Shown here: positions 49,377-57,926 of the stretch, piece after piece
Position numbering within the stretch: the stretch's first letter is position 1
Layout of the letters: each line of letters begins with the position of its first letter
Assembly (NCBI GenBank): GCA_963808315.1
Contig: CAWEFK010000024.1
Location: 496,001-560,000, forward strand
Source: Palsa-504 sp963808315
Lineage (GTDB): Bacteria; Actinomycetota; Actinomycetes; Streptosporangiales; Streptosporangiaceae
Direction of reading: 5' to 3'
Length of the DNA stretch: 64,000 bases
The notes under the pieces: model-generated
What the model was told of the DNA's origin: nothing
The model's database searches: none
What the model saw: only the letters and a program-made list of their open reading frames with translations
Program-made: the position numbers and the translations under genes

Positions 49377-50396
49377 ATGGACATCACCGATGGTTCCCTT
49401 TCGCTGGCCGTGCTTGATTTCGTCGGGATCGAGCACGGTGAGAGCGCCTCCGCCTCTATCGCTGGTGCCGTGGGCATTGCCCAGGCCGTCGAGGCCGCCG
49501 GCTACCGACGGTACTGGGTGTCTGAGCACCACAACATGACCAGCCTGGCGTGCAGCGCCCCTGAGCTGCTGACCGCGCACGTCGGTGCGCACACCTCGCG
49601 GATCCGGGTCGGCGCGGCTGGGATCATGCTGCCCAACCATGCCCCGCTGAAGGTCGCGGAGATGTTCCGTACCCTGCTGGCGATGTACCCGGCGCGTATC
49701 GACCTTGCGCTGGGCCGGGCGCCTGGTACCGACCCGCTGACCGCGCACGTGCTCCGCCGGGGCATGGTCAGCGATGTGGGCACGGAGTTTCCGGCCCAGG
49801 TCGGGGAGCTGCTGGCGTTTCTCGGTGACGGGTTCCCGCCGGGCCACCCCTACGCGCAGCTGGTGGCCGCGCCCCTGGTGGGGGAGCGGCCAGAGCTGTT
49901 CATGCTGGGATCGAGCTCGTACGGACCGCGCTTCGCCGCGGTCAACGGGATGAATGCCGTCTTCGCTCATCACATGAGCCCGGATCTGGCGTTCGAGGCG
50001 TTGCGCGAGTACCGTCGCGACTTCACGCCGCGGGCGGAGGGCGGATCTCCGTATTCGGCGATGTCGGTGCTGGCCTTCGCGAGCCACGACGACGAGGCCA
50101 TCATCGAGTTCGAGGCCGCCTGGACGCTGACCATCCAGAACATCCGCCGTGGGATACGCGAGCCGCTGCGACCCGAGCAGGTCCGCGAGTTCGCCCGTTC
50201 GCGGGAGTTCCGGGCCAGCTCACATGACGACTCGCGGATGGTGACCGGGGAGCCCAAGGCCGTCGTCGAGCGGCTCCTCGAGATGAAGCAGCTCGCGCAG
50301 GCCGACGAGATCGTCGTGGTTACTCCAAGCCTGGACCGCGAACGCCGCCGGGAGAGCTACGTGGCGCTGGCGGAGGCCTGGCGCCGCGCCGCCTAG
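49377..50396 (+). CDS. LLM-class flavin-dependent oxidoreductase
   Basis: A luciferase-like TIM-barrel enzyme of the MsnO8 group: GVGIAQAVEAAGYRRYWVSEHHN-type segment near the start, IRVGAAGIMLPNHAPLKVAE, RIDLALGRAPGTDPLTA, and PELFMLGSSSYGPRFAA. It would use reduced FMN; substrate unknown. 339 aa. GTG 49374 precedes ATG 49377; either may start. The TAG stop lies in the CTAG that begins the IS982-end repeat, so the last residues could have been set by that insertion. Confidence 0.88.
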   Translation: MDITDGSLSLAVLDFVGIEHGESASASIAGAVGIAQAVEAAGYRRYWVSEHHNMTSLACSAPELLTAHVGAHTSRIRVGAAGIMLPNHAPLKVAEMFRTLLAMYPARIDLALGRAPGTDPLTAHVLRRGMVSDVGTEFPAQVGELLAFLGDGFPPGHPYAQLVAAPLVGERPELFMLGSSSYGPRFAAVNGMNAVFAHHMSPDLAFEALREYRRDFTPRAEGGSPYSAMSVLAFASHDDEAIIEFEAAWTLTIQNIRRGIREPLRPEQVREFARSREFRASSHDDSRMVTGEPKAVVERLLEMKQLAQADEIVVVTPSLDRERRRESYVALAEAWRRAA

Positions 50397-50441
50397 ATCG
50401 TTAACCGGGAAATCCGGGCAGTTCACGGGCCTAATGGTCGT
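50393..50441 (-). repeat. Solo IS982 right end, inverted copy of 54424-54472
   Basis: 49 bases beginning CTAGATCGTTAACCGGGAAA match the reverse complement of 54424-54472 with one difference (position 50426). The inner part corresponds to the last codons and stop of the IS982 transposase (AYDH-stop). The rest of the element is gone from this side. Confidence 0.8.
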
Positions 50442-50496
50442 GCGAGCCCGATGAACCTGCCAGTTACACGCGGGTGCCTCACCGAGGCACGGGCCA

Positions 50497-50690
50497 TTGG
50501 CAGGGTCATTCGGCCGGACGCTGGTCTGCCCGGCCGTCGGCCAAGGGGAGATCCTCGCCGTCATGGGCCCAGGCGGGTCCGGCAAGTCAGCGCTGCTGCC
50601 CTGCCTGGCCGGGATCTTCCGGCCCGATAGCGGCGAGGTGCGGTCCGCGGGCTTCCGCTGCAGCGGGCGTGAGGCCGCGCTCCGGCATAG
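50497..50690 (+). pseudogene. Truncated ABC transporter ATPase fragment
   Basis: The frame reads GEILAVMGPGGSGKSALLPCLAGIFRPDSGEV, a Walker A motif in its normal setting, close to the intact ATPase at 51275. It then stops making sense before the promoter of padR. No Q-loop, signature or Walker B follows. It is a remnant of another copy, cut on the left by the IS982 end and on the right near 50690. Confidence 0.55.
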
Positions 50691-50693
50691 CTG

Positions 50694-50723
50694 TTGTACA
50701 CACTCCGATATAACTGTTATAGT
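50694..50723 (+). promoter_or_regulatory. padR promoter with internal palindrome
   Basis: TTGTAC (50694-50699) and TATAGT (50718-50723), 18 bases apart, form a good -35/-10 pair upstream of padR. The palindrome TATAAC-T-GTTATA (50709-50721) lies across the spacer and -10, where a PadR dimer would block initiation. Autoregulation is inferred from position. Confidence 0.5.
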
Positions 50724-50750
50724 AATCTAACCGTTAGACGAGGAGGGCGA

Positions 50751-51278
50751 GTGCAACAGGAAGTCCTGCTGGCGATGCTGGCGAAGGAGCCGTCCCCGGG
50801 CTACCAGCTACGCGCCCGCCTCGACCGGGCGCTCGGTCCCTTGGGCGAGGCAATGAACGCCGGCCATATCTACGTTCAGCTCGGGCGCTTGGAGAAGGCC
50901 GGCCTGGTGGCGCGCCGTGAAGCTACGGGAGCGCCAGATGGCCCTGATCGCAGGGTCTACGAGCTGACCCCGGCCGGCCAGGAACGAGTGATCGAGTGGC
51001 TGGGTGAGGTGAGCTGGCCGAAGCCGGACCTGGCCGAGTTTCACCTGAAGCTGATCGCCGCGGCGACGGCGCGTATTGCCGATCCGCTCAGCATCATCGA
51101 CGGTCAGCGCCTGGAGCTGCTGCGGCGGTTGCGAGATGCCCAGCGGGCGGTGATGGCCGAGCCACCGCGATCTGATGCCTGGCTGCTGCTCGAAGGGATC
51201 GTGCTGCGCCTTCAGGCCGACCTGCGCTGGCTCGAGGCGTGCGAAGGAACCTGGACCGAACGGAAAGGCAAGCGATGA
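50751..51278 (+). CDS. PadR-family transcriptional regulator
   Basis: 175 aa. VQQEVLLAMLAKEPSPGYQLRARL opens the PadR winged helix; HIYVQLGRLEKAGLVARRE is the recognition helix region and RRVYELTPAGQERVIEWL the wing. A C-terminal helical dimerisation domain follows. GTG 50751 has GAGGAGGG 5 nt before and is preferred over the TTG at 50694, which lies in the promoter. It overlaps the next ABC ATPase start as ATGA; PadR repressors often control such adjacent exporters and respond to their substrates. Confidence 0.88.
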   Translation: MQQEVLLAMLAKEPSPGYQLRARLDRALGPLGEAMNAGHIYVQLGRLEKAGLVARREATGAPDGPDRRVYELTPAGQERVIEWLGEVSWPKPDLAEFHLKLIAAATARIADPLSIIDGQRLELLRRLRDAQRAVMAEPPRSDAWLLLEGIVLRLQADLRWLEACEGTWTERKGKR

Positions 51279-52018
51279 ACCAGCCTGGCGAGCCTGTTGT
51301 GCGGGCCCGGAACCTCCGCAAGGACTACGGCAGCGGAGAGGGACTCGTCCGCGCCGTTGACGGTATCGACCTGGACGTGATGCGAGGCGAGACCGTGGCC
51401 GTGATGGGACCGAGCGGCTGCGGGAAGTCGACCCTGCTCCACCTGCTGGGCGGGCTCGACCGGCCGACCGCTGGTGAGCTGTGGCTGGCAGGTCGGCGCA
51501 TCGACGAGATGAGCGAGCGGGCCCTGGCTCAGCTGCGTCGCAGCGACATCGGGTTCGTGTTCCAGGCCTTCCAGCTGATGGACGAGCTGACGGTTCTGGA
51601 GAACGTCGAGCTTCCCGCCCTGCTGGCCGGTCGCTCGCCGCGGGCCGCCCGTCACCGCGCCACCGAACTGCTGGAGCAGGTGGGACTGACGGAGCGAATG
51701 ACGCACCTGCCGACCGCGCTGTCCGGCGGCCAGCGCCAGCGGGTAGCCATCGCCCGGGCCCTCGCCAACGAACCGGTCATCGTGTTCGCCGACGAGCCCA
51801 CCGGCAACCTTGACAGCGTGGCCACCACCGAATTGCTCGGGCTTTTCGACGCGCTGCACACCAGCGGGCTGACCCTGGTCATCGTTACCCACGACGAGCG
51901 GGTGGCCGCGACCACCGACCGGCTGATCTCGATGCGCGACGGCGCGTTCGTGGGCGACACGAGACTCACCGGAGGCACCAGCGGCAACCTCTCCAGGCTA
52001 GCTGGACTGGACGGCTGA
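51275..52018 (+). CDS. ABC exporter ATP-binding protein (MacB/LolD type)
   Basis: 247 aa. Walker A GPSGCGKST at residues 45-53, Q-loop in VFQAFQLMDEL, signature LSGGQRQRVAIARALA, Walker B VIVFADEPTGNLDS and the H-loop VTHDERVA. The TGNLDS sequence after Walker B is typical of ATPases paired with FtsX-like permeases. It starts in an ATGA overlap with padR and lies 5 bases before the permease. The complex probably exports a peptide, lipid or drug or acts mechanically on the envelope. Confidence 0.95.
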   Translation: MNQPGEPVVRARNLRKDYGSGEGLVRAVDGIDLDVMRGETVAVMGPSGCGKSTLLHLLGGLDRPTAGELWLAGRRIDEMSERALAQLRRSDIGFVFQAFQLMDELTVLENVELPALLAGRSPRAARHRATELLEQVGLTERMTHLPTALSGGQRQRVAIARALANEPVIVFADEPTGNLDSVATTELLGLFDALHTSGLTLVIVTHDERVAATTDRLISMRDGAFVGDTRLTGGTSGNLSRLAGLDG

Positions 52019-52023
52019 GCGGC

Positions 52024-53838
52024 ATGGGACCACTTCTGCTCATCTGGCGGCTGGCCGCTCGTGACCTGCGGCGCCGCCCGGCCCAGGCCGCGCTGCTGCT
52101 TGCGGTCATCGCGGCGGCCATGACTTCCCTCACCCTCGGCCTGGTCCTGCACGGTGTGACCGCCAAGCCCTACGCGCAGACCCAGGCCCAGACGGCCGGC
52201 CCGGACGTGGTCGCGAGCAGCGTCGGCTACGGCGGCGACTCCGAGCCGTTCGCCGCGCTCGCTCACGCGCCCGGGGTCGTCGCCCACAGCGGACCGTACC
52301 CGGTGGCCTGGCCCGTCCTGCAGGCACACGGTGTGAGCGCGGACGTGATGGCGGAAGGACGCGACCAGGCACCCGCGGCGGTGGACCAGCCGAAGGTCCT
52401 CCAGGGAACCTGGGTGCGCCCCGGCGGTGTCGTCGTGGAGCGCGCCTTCGCCGACGCGCTCGGCATCGGTGTCGGCGACACCGTGACGCTGGACGGCAAG
52501 CCGTTCGGTGTGGTCGGGATCGCGGTCACCGCCGCGGTCCCCGTCTACTCCCAGGTTTGCTTCTACGGCGGCTGCGGCGGCCCGGTGGACCGGCCAAAGC
52601 AGTTCGACACCGGCCTGGTCTGGCTGACCCAGCCGGCCGCCCGCGGCTTCGCCAGCCCGGCCAACCCGCTCACCCATTACCTCAACCTCCGCCTGTCCGA
52701 CCCGGCTGCCGCGCCAGCCTTCGTCGGCCAGCACCAGCCGCCGCCCACCAATGGCCCCGCGGCGCTGACCTCGTGGCAGAGCATGAGCGCCGCGGCCGGC
52801 ACCCTGGTATCCCAGGAGCAGAACGTCCTCTCGCCGGCCAGCTGGCTCCTCAGCCTGCTCGCGCTGGCCACCGTCGCGGTCGTGGCCGGTGGGAGAATGG
52901 CCGAGCAAGAACGACGAGTGGGTCTGCTCAAAGCGGCCGGGGCCACTCCGCCGCTGGCCGCCATCATCCTGCTCACCGAGCACCTCATCATCGCTATCTG
53001 TGCCGCCGGGGTAGGACTCGCCGTCGGCTGGCTGGTGGCCCCGCTGCTCACCAGCCCTGGTGCCTCGCTGGTCGGGGCCGCCAGCGCGCCCGCGCTCACG
53101 CTGGCGACCGTCCCGCTCGTCGTGGTCGTCGCCCTGATCATCGCGACCGCCTCGACGCTCGTCCCCGCCGTACGCGCCGCGCGGATCAGTACCGTGCGCC
53201 TGCTGGTAGGAGCAGTGCGATCCCCGCGCCGCCAGGCATGGCTGATCAAGCTCTCGTCCGGGCTGCCGGTCCCGCTCCTGCTCGGCCTGCGCCTCGTCGC
53301 CCGCCGGCCCCGCCGGACCCTGCTGAGCGGAGCCAGCTTCACCGTCACCGCCGCCACCATCGTGGCCGTGCTCATTTACCACGCCACGGTCCACGACGAC
53401 GCCCTCCGCGCCGGTCCTTACTCCGGAGCGGCCGATCCCGGCCAGGCGCGAGTCGACCAGGTTCTTCTCGTTGTCACCGTGATCATGGTCGTCCTGGCCG
53501 CCGCCAACGCCTTGTTCACCACCTGGGCGACCGTCCTCGACGCACGGCGCTTCTCGGCCATCGCCCGTTCCCTGGGCACCACGCCCCGACAAACCGCGAG
53601 CAGCCTGCTGGTCACCCAGCTCCTGCCCGCCCTCGCCGGTGCCCTCCTTGGCATCCCCGTCGGCACCGCCCTCTACGGAGCGGTCCAGGGCTCAGGATCA
53701 CAAGCGGGCCTGCCCTTGCTGTGGCTCCTCTTCCTGGTGCTCGGCATGCTCGCCGCTGTCGTCGTTCTCACCGCCGTTCCCGCCAGCATCAGCACTCGCC
53801 AACCCATAGCCCAGATCCTCCAATCCGAGACGGCATGA
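52024..53838 (+). CDS. FtsX-like ABC transporter permease
   Basis: 604 aa, intact. A first helix (AALLLAVIAAAMTSLTLGLVL, from about residue 20) is followed by a large outer domain of about 220 residues. Then come three helices of FtsX domain 1 (about 275-395), and a second FtsX domain with helices near 430, 480, 540 and 575. It has the duplicated FtsX layout of actinomycete MacB-like permeases. Partner of the ATPase just upstream, 5 bases away. The substrate is unknown. Confidence 0.92.
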   Translation: MGPLLLIWRLAARDLRRRPAQAALLLAVIAAAMTSLTLGLVLHGVTAKPYAQTQAQTAGPDVVASSVGYGGDSEPFAALAHAPGVVAHSGPYPVAWPVLQAHGVSADVMAEGRDQAPAAVDQPKVLQGTWVRPGGVVVERAFADALGIGVGDTVTLDGKPFGVVGIAVTAAVPVYSQVCFYGGCGGPVDRPKQFDTGLVWLTQPAARGFASPANPLTHYLNLRLSDPAAAPAFVGQHQPPPTNGPAALTSWQSMSAAAGTLVSQEQNVLSPASWLLSLLALATVAVVAGGRMAEQERRVGLLKAAGATPPLAAIILLTEHLIIAICAAGVGLAVGWLVAPLLTSPGASLVGAASAPALTLATVPLVVVVALIIATASTLVPAVRAARISTVRLLVGAVRSPRRQAWLIKLSSGLPVPLLLGLRLVARRPRRTLLSGASFTVTAATIVAVLIYHATVHDDALRAGPYSGAADPGQARVDQVLLVVTVIMVVLAAANALFTTWATVLDARRFSAIARSLGTTPRQTASSLLVTQLLPALAGALLGIPVGTALYGAVQGSGSQAGLPLLWLLFLVLGMLAAVVVLTAVPASISTRQPIAQILQSETA

Positions 53839-53936
53839 TGAGGCTGCCTCCAGGGCCGGGCGCCGGTTCGTGACTGTTGAGTGAAGAGCGTCATGAATCG
53901 GCGCGTTCGCACACCTCCGGCCCCTGGAGCCAGTCA

Positions 53937-54433
53937 TGATCGCCGACCTGGACACTCTCCTGACCGCACTTTACGTGGAACGGACCGACCGCATCATCCC
54001 TGCCCGCGGCTTCGTCCGCCGCGGGCCGCAGGCCGCCGGAAGTCACCGACGCCGAGCTGGCCTGCCTGGCGGTTGCTCGAACACCAGCCGGCGAACCGCC
54101 CGGCACCGGGCACCGCCGTGGTCACGGACAAGGGCCTGTCCGGCGAGGACATCGAGACGTTCTTCGCCAGCCCGGACCTGGGACTGACCCTGATCCGCCC
54201 GGCCCGAAAAGACGAGAAGGAACCCCGGTACTTCCCGAACTGGCTGCGCCGGCGGGTCGAGGCGATCACCTGGACGCTGAAAAACCAGCTCGGCCTCGAA
54301 CGCCACGGCGGCCGCGTCCCCTCGGCCTATGGGCCCGCATCCTCCAGCGGCTGCTGGCGCTCAACGCCGGCATCTGGCACAACTGGAACATCGGCGCCCC
54401 GGTCAAGCGGCCCCTGATCGCCTACGACCATTA
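53937..54433 (+). pseudogene. IS982-family transposase with internal deletion
   Basis: MIADLDTLLTALYVERTDRIIPARGFVRRG is the standard IS982 N-terminus. After a slip it reads EVTDAELACLAV, then jumps directly to LEHQPANRPAPGTAVVTDKGLSG, the third catalytic region; about 150 residues with the first catalytic Asp blocks are missing. WLRRRVEAITWTLKNQLGLERHGGR follows and, after another slip, LLALNAGIWHNWNIG and AYDH-stop at 54433. It cannot be active by itself but keeps both ends of the gene, like a non-autonomous derivative. Confidence 0.85.
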
Positions 54434-54472
54434 GGCCCTTGAACTGCCCGGATTTCCCGGTTAACGATCTAG
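54424..54472 (+). repeat. IS982 right end, inverted partner of 50393-50441
   Basis: Covers the last transposase codons, the stop and the terminal sequence ending CCGGTTAACGATCTAG. It ends 8 bases from the stop codon of the CGNR gene. The matching left end of this element was not recognised upstream of 53937. Confidence 0.8.
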
Positions 54473-54480
54473 CTGAAATC

Positions 54481-55087
54481 TCAGCCGAGCTGGGCCCGGC
54501 GGGCCCGGAGGTTGCGGTTCTTGAGCCGGTTTCCGCACGACGCCATGTCGCACCATGCGCCCTGGCGGCTGTGCGACCGGTCATAGAACGCCCAGCGGCA
54601 ATCCGCGTTCCCGCACAGCTTAAGCCGGTCCCAGCCGCCGTCAGCTTGTGCGTCGCGGATGACCAGCAGCAACCCGAACAAGCCGGCCGCCGCCCCGCTC
54701 TCCGGGGCTGCGGCGACGAGCCTGACCCGGCCGTCCGAGCCGACCTGCAGCCGGGGCCGGGCTTCCCGCCCGGTCTTCTCCAGCGGGCGCAGGTCGTCCT
54801 CGGTAAGCGGGCCGCCGTCGGTGTTGCGCGCGATCAGGGCCTGGATGCCCGGCTCTGACCTCGCGGACCAGGCGCAAATCGCTGGCCAGGTCCGGACCGG
54901 CCTGCTCTGGGCTGGATGCTGCGCCGATCAGCCCGGCGTCGATCAGCCACGCATGTGCTTCCTCGGGCTGAGCGAGCATGTCGGTGCCCAGGTCCAGGTC
55001 GAGGGTGTTGACGAACGCCTGTACGAGCAGCAGCGGCGACGGTGCCAGCTTGTGCTCGAGATGTGACGCCCATGTGGGCAACGTCAT
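54481..55087 (-). CDS. CGNR zinc-finger regulator (ABATE domain, frameshifted)
   Basis: The N-terminal ABATE domain starts SPLLLVQAFVNTLDLDLGTD; the C-terminal zinc finger reads CGNADCRWAFYDRSHSRQG and WCDMASCGNRLKNRN, with four Cys and the CGNR motif. Breaks fall near 54850 and 54680. Proteins of this type are thought to be ligand-responsive transcription regulators of actinomycetes. It is divergent from the small gene at 55224, with an operator-like array between. ATG 55087 is the likely start. Confidence 0.85.
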
Positions 55088-55146
55088 ACGTATGTGCTCG
55101 CCTCGGTGAGAGCTACTCCTGCTTCGGCCTTTTGCCAGTCTAGGAA

Positions 55147-55190
55147 TGACCAGTTAAATAACTTTACTGGTCATGCGTGACCAGTATAAT
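55147..55190 (+). promoter_or_regulatory. Three alternating TGACCAG/CTGGTCA half-sites overlapping a -10
   Basis: TGACCAG (55147-55153), CTGGTCA (55167-55173) and TGACCAG (55178-55184) alternate in direction, giving one wide and one narrow palindrome, and TATAAT follows at 55185-55190. The array covers the promoter of the gene at 55224 and the space upstream of the divergent CGNR gene, so that regulator is the natural candidate binder. Confidence 0.55.
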
Positions 55191-55223
55191 GGTTTTAGAG
55201 GTCACAGCAAAGGAGATGACGTG

Positions 55224-55691
55224 ATGCACGTCCTACTCGAAGATGAGCGAGGCCTTCTGACCCTCCAGCGGCCGCGGCCGTGGGATCGGATCAGGGCGCG
55301 GTGCCTGGCGGCGCGGCTCGACCGAGAACTAGCCCGCGGTGCCCGCCCGGAAGCGAGCGTGAGCCTTGCGACCCGGGCCGCCCAGCTGACGTCGATGAAG
55401 TTCCGTCGTGACCTGGCGGCGAGCCTGCAGCAGATGCTGGCCGCGGCCGGATTTTCTCCCGTCCAGGTGCGCAAGCCGCACGTGCCGATCAGGCAGGCCC
55501 GGATCCGGCAGTCGGCCGCTGAGCTCGCCGAGCTGGCGAGCCGTCTCGTTCAGCCTGGCCCGGTCCCCGTGCGCGGCGTCGCGATGACGTGCCAGCTGCT
55601 GACCGACGGCGGCGGACCGCTGTACCGCGAGGCCTGCCGTGATGACCTAGCTGCCCTCGTCGGGCAGGCCGTGCGGGGACTGAACGGCTAG
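55224..55691 (+). CDS. Small basic protein of unknown function, divergent from CGNR regulator
   Basis: 155 aa, rich in Arg, Ala and Leu, mostly helical, with no membrane segment or known motif. It starts MHVLLEDERGLLTLQ; LDRELARGARPEASVSLATRA and RIRQSAAELAELASRLVQPGPV are its clearest helices. AAGGAG lies 9 nt before ATG 55224 and 6 nt before an adjacent GTG 55221. Its promoter carries a triple half-site array, so it is probably the target of the CGNR protein. Confidence 0.7.
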   Translation: MHVLLEDERGLLTLQRPRPWDRIRARCLAARLDRELARGARPEASVSLATRAAQLTSMKFRRDLAASLQQMLAAAGFSPVQVRKPHVPIRQARIRQSAAELAELASRLVQPGPVPVRGVAMTCQLLTDGGGPLYREACRDDLAALVGQAVRGLNG

Positions 55692-55756
55692 CACGAAGCG
55701 CGTCCACGCGGCGGCCCTGCATCCGGGCATCGCGGCCATGAGGCTAGCGTTGGAGG

Positions 55757-56764
55757 ATGGGAAAGCTCAGGGTCTTGTTCATCGGCGGCAGCGGGGTCAT
55801 CAGCTCGGCGTGCTCGCGGGTCGCGGTGGAAAGCGGGATCGACCTGTTCGTCCTGAACCGGGGACAGAGCACCACCCGGCCGCTCCCGCCCGGTGTCACG
55901 ATGCTGCGGGCCGACATACGGAAACCACGGGCCGTTCGGGAGGAAATTAAAGATCTTGACTTCGACGCGGTCGTCGACTGGGTGGCGTTCACCGCCGGGC
56001 AGGTCCAGGCGGACATCGACCTGTTCCGCGGGCGGACCGGGCAGTACGTCTTCATCAGCTCCGCGTCGGCGTACCAGACGCCGCCCGCGCGGGTACCCGT
56101 GACCGAGTCCACCCCGCTGCGCAACCCGTTCTGGCAGTACTCCCGCGACAAGATCGACTGTGAGAACCTGCTCGTCGGCGCCTACCGTGAGCAGGGATTC
56201 CCGGCTACGATCGTGCGTCCCTCGCACACTTATGACCAGACCCTGGTCCCGTTCGACGGGGGCTGGACGGTGCTGGGGCGGATGCTCGCGGGCAAGCCCG
56301 TCGTCGTCCACGGTGACGGGACCTCGTTGTGGACGCTGACCCACCACGATGACTTCGCCCGCGCGTTCGTCCCGCTGCTAGGCCACCCGCGGACCCTCGG
56401 CGAGGCGGTCCACATCACCTCTGATGACGTGCTCAGCTGGAACCAGATCGCGGAGACCCTGGCGGCCGCGCTAGGCGTCAAGGCCCAGGTCGTGCACGTG
56501 CCCTCGGACGCCATCGCCGCTGCCGACCCCGAGTGGGGGGCCGGCCTGCTGGGCGACAAGGCGCACTCAATGGTGTTCGACAACACGAAACTGCGCAGCA
56601 TCGTGCCCGGCTGGACCGCGGTGATCCCCTTCGAGCAGGGTGCCCGCGAGATCGTGGCGTGGCACCTGGCGGACCCGGCCCGGCAGGTCACCGACGCGAG
56701 CCTGGGTGCGGTGATGGACAAGCTCGCGGCGACCTGGACCCAGGATGCCCGAGCGGCCCGATGA
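55757..56764 (+). CDS. NAD-dependent epimerase/dehydratase (extended SDR)
   Basis: 335 aa. LRVLFIGGSGVISSACSRVA is the dinucleotide loop (GGSGxIS), FNRG-like LNRGQST follows strand 2, and YSRDKIDCENLL is the Y-x3-K site. IVRPSHTYDQTLVP and HHDDFARAFV are typical of sugar-nucleotide-type extended SDRs. The nearest group appears to be the SDR family with CSP41-like members; substrate not known. GGAGG abuts the ATG more closely than usual. The stop overlaps the next gene as ATGA. Confidence 0.88.
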   Translation: MGKLRVLFIGGSGVISSACSRVAVESGIDLFVLNRGQSTTRPLPPGVTMLRADIRKPRAVREEIKDLDFDAVVDWVAFTAGQVQADIDLFRGRTGQYVFISSASAYQTPPARVPVTESTPLRNPFWQYSRDKIDCENLLVGAYREQGFPATIVRPSHTYDQTLVPFDGGWTVLGRMLAGKPVVVHGDGTSLWTLTHHDDFARAFVPLLGHPRTLGEAVHITSDDVLSWNQIAETLAAALGVKAQVVHVPSDAIAAADPEWGAGLLGDKAHSMVFDNTKLRSIVPGWTAVIPFEQGAREIVAWHLADPARQVTDASLGAVMDKLAATWTQDARAAR

Positions 56765-57810
56765 CCCTGGGTTCACCGGACATCCTCACCGTCGCGCGCA
56801 GGCTCGCTGACGATGTGCTGTTTCCCGACGCGATGCGGGTGGACGGCCTCGACGCGGTGCCGGCCGCTCACCTCGACGCGCTCGCCGCGGAAGGCCTCTA
56901 CGGCGCATCTGTGCCGGAACGGGCGGGCGGTCTCGGCCTGGACCTCAGGACCACGTGTGCGGTGACGGAGGAGCTGGCCAGCGGCTGCCTGACCACGACG
57001 TTCGTCTGGCTCCAGCACCGCGGGCTGACCATGACGCTGGCCGCCGATAGCACTCCCACCGCCCTTCGCGACCAGTGGCTCGGGCCGGTCTGCCAGGGCA
57101 AGGTCCGCGGTGGCATCGCGCTTACCGGGCTGATCCCAGGACCGCCGCGGCTGCGCGCGCGGCCCGTTGAAGGCGGCTGGCGGGTGGACGGCGAGGCTTC
57201 ATGGGTGTCCGGCTGGGGGCTGACCGACCTGCTGCTCGTCGTGGCCCGCGGGCAGGCGGAGACCGTGGTGTCGCTGATCCTGGACGCCGTGGCCCAGCCC
57301 GGTCTCACGGTAACCCGCCAGCGGCTGGCCGCCGTCAACGCCAGCGTCACGGTCCAGCTTGACTTCGACGGTGTCGTGGTCCCGCCGGAGCGCCTGGTTG
57401 TTCAGGAACCCTTCGACCCGGCCGAGAGCCTGCGTCCTGACCGGCTGCGCATCAACGGGTCACTCGCGCTGGGCCTGGTGCGACGGTGCCGCCGGCTGAT
57501 GGGTCCGGGGCCGCTCGACGACGAGCTGGCTGCCTGCCGAGCCCGGCTCGATTCCGCGCTGGACGCCGATGTCGCGGCGATGGCCCAGGCTCGCGCGGAG
57601 GCCTCCGAGCTGGCCGTCCGGTCCGCGGCGGCGCTGGCGGTCCAGGACGGGAGCACGTCGATCATGGCGGACCAGCATGCCCCGCGGCTCGCCCGCGAAG
57701 CGTTGTTCCTGCTGGTGTTCGGATCCAGGCCGCCGATCAAGAGTGCCCTGCTCCAGCGGCTCGGAGCTACGGCTGGGCAAGCCGGTCAGGCGAGGGGCCA
57801 GCCCGCTTAG
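56761..57810 (+). CDS. Acyl-CoA dehydrogenase family protein
   Basis: 349 aa. GLYGASVPERAGGLGLDLRTTCAVTEELASG is the N-terminal helical domain, and GGIALTGLIPGPPRLRARPVEGGWRVDGEASWVSGWG the beta domain with the flavin/substrate contacts. The C-terminal helices are short and the usual catalytic Glu motif is not recognised, so this may be an atypical, perhaps hydroxylase-like, member. The ATG overlaps the epimerase stop, so the two are a pair; both substrates unknown. Confidence 0.8.
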   Translation: MTLGSPDILTVARRLADDVLFPDAMRVDGLDAVPAAHLDALAAEGLYGASVPERAGGLGLDLRTTCAVTEELASGCLTTTFVWLQHRGLTMTLAADSTPTALRDQWLGPVCQGKVRGGIALTGLIPGPPRLRARPVEGGWRVDGEASWVSGWGLTDLLLVVARGQAETVVSLILDAVAQPGLTVTRQRLAAVNASVTVQLDFDGVVVPPERLVVQEPFDPAESLRPDRLRINGSLALGLVRRCRRLMGPGPLDDELAACRARLDSALDADVAAMAQARAEASELAVRSAAALAVQDGSTSIMADQHAPRLAREALFLLVFGSRPPIKSALLQRLGATAGQAGQARGQPA

Positions 57811-57926
57811 GTCGAGTGGCCATGGGGCTGGTCGCGTCACATTTCGAATTGTCGCCTCTCTGCAGCTGATTTCCTGGCTGACGGGGTCCGCTCGACCTGG
57901 CCCCGGGCTCAGCCACGGCCAGGGTC

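Larger units (their letters stand above)
50393..54472. mobile_element. Possible IS982-bounded unit carrying padR and an ABC exporter
   Basis: A 4.1-kb segment starts and ends with the same 49-bp sequence in inverted orientation (48 of 49 identical), each the outer right end of an IS982-type element. Inside lie a truncated ABC ATPase, padR, an ABC ATPase, an FtsX-type permease and a deleted IS982 transposase. This is the layout of a composite element. No target-site duplication could be seen, so the claim stays tentative. Confidence 0.4.

Noticed and set aside
51652..53592. 646-codon open frame on the minus strand
   Set aside because: It is the mirror of the intact ABC ATPase and FtsX permease, has a Gly/Arg/Asp/Gln-rich composition typical of antisense frames in G+C-rich DNA, and shows no domain.
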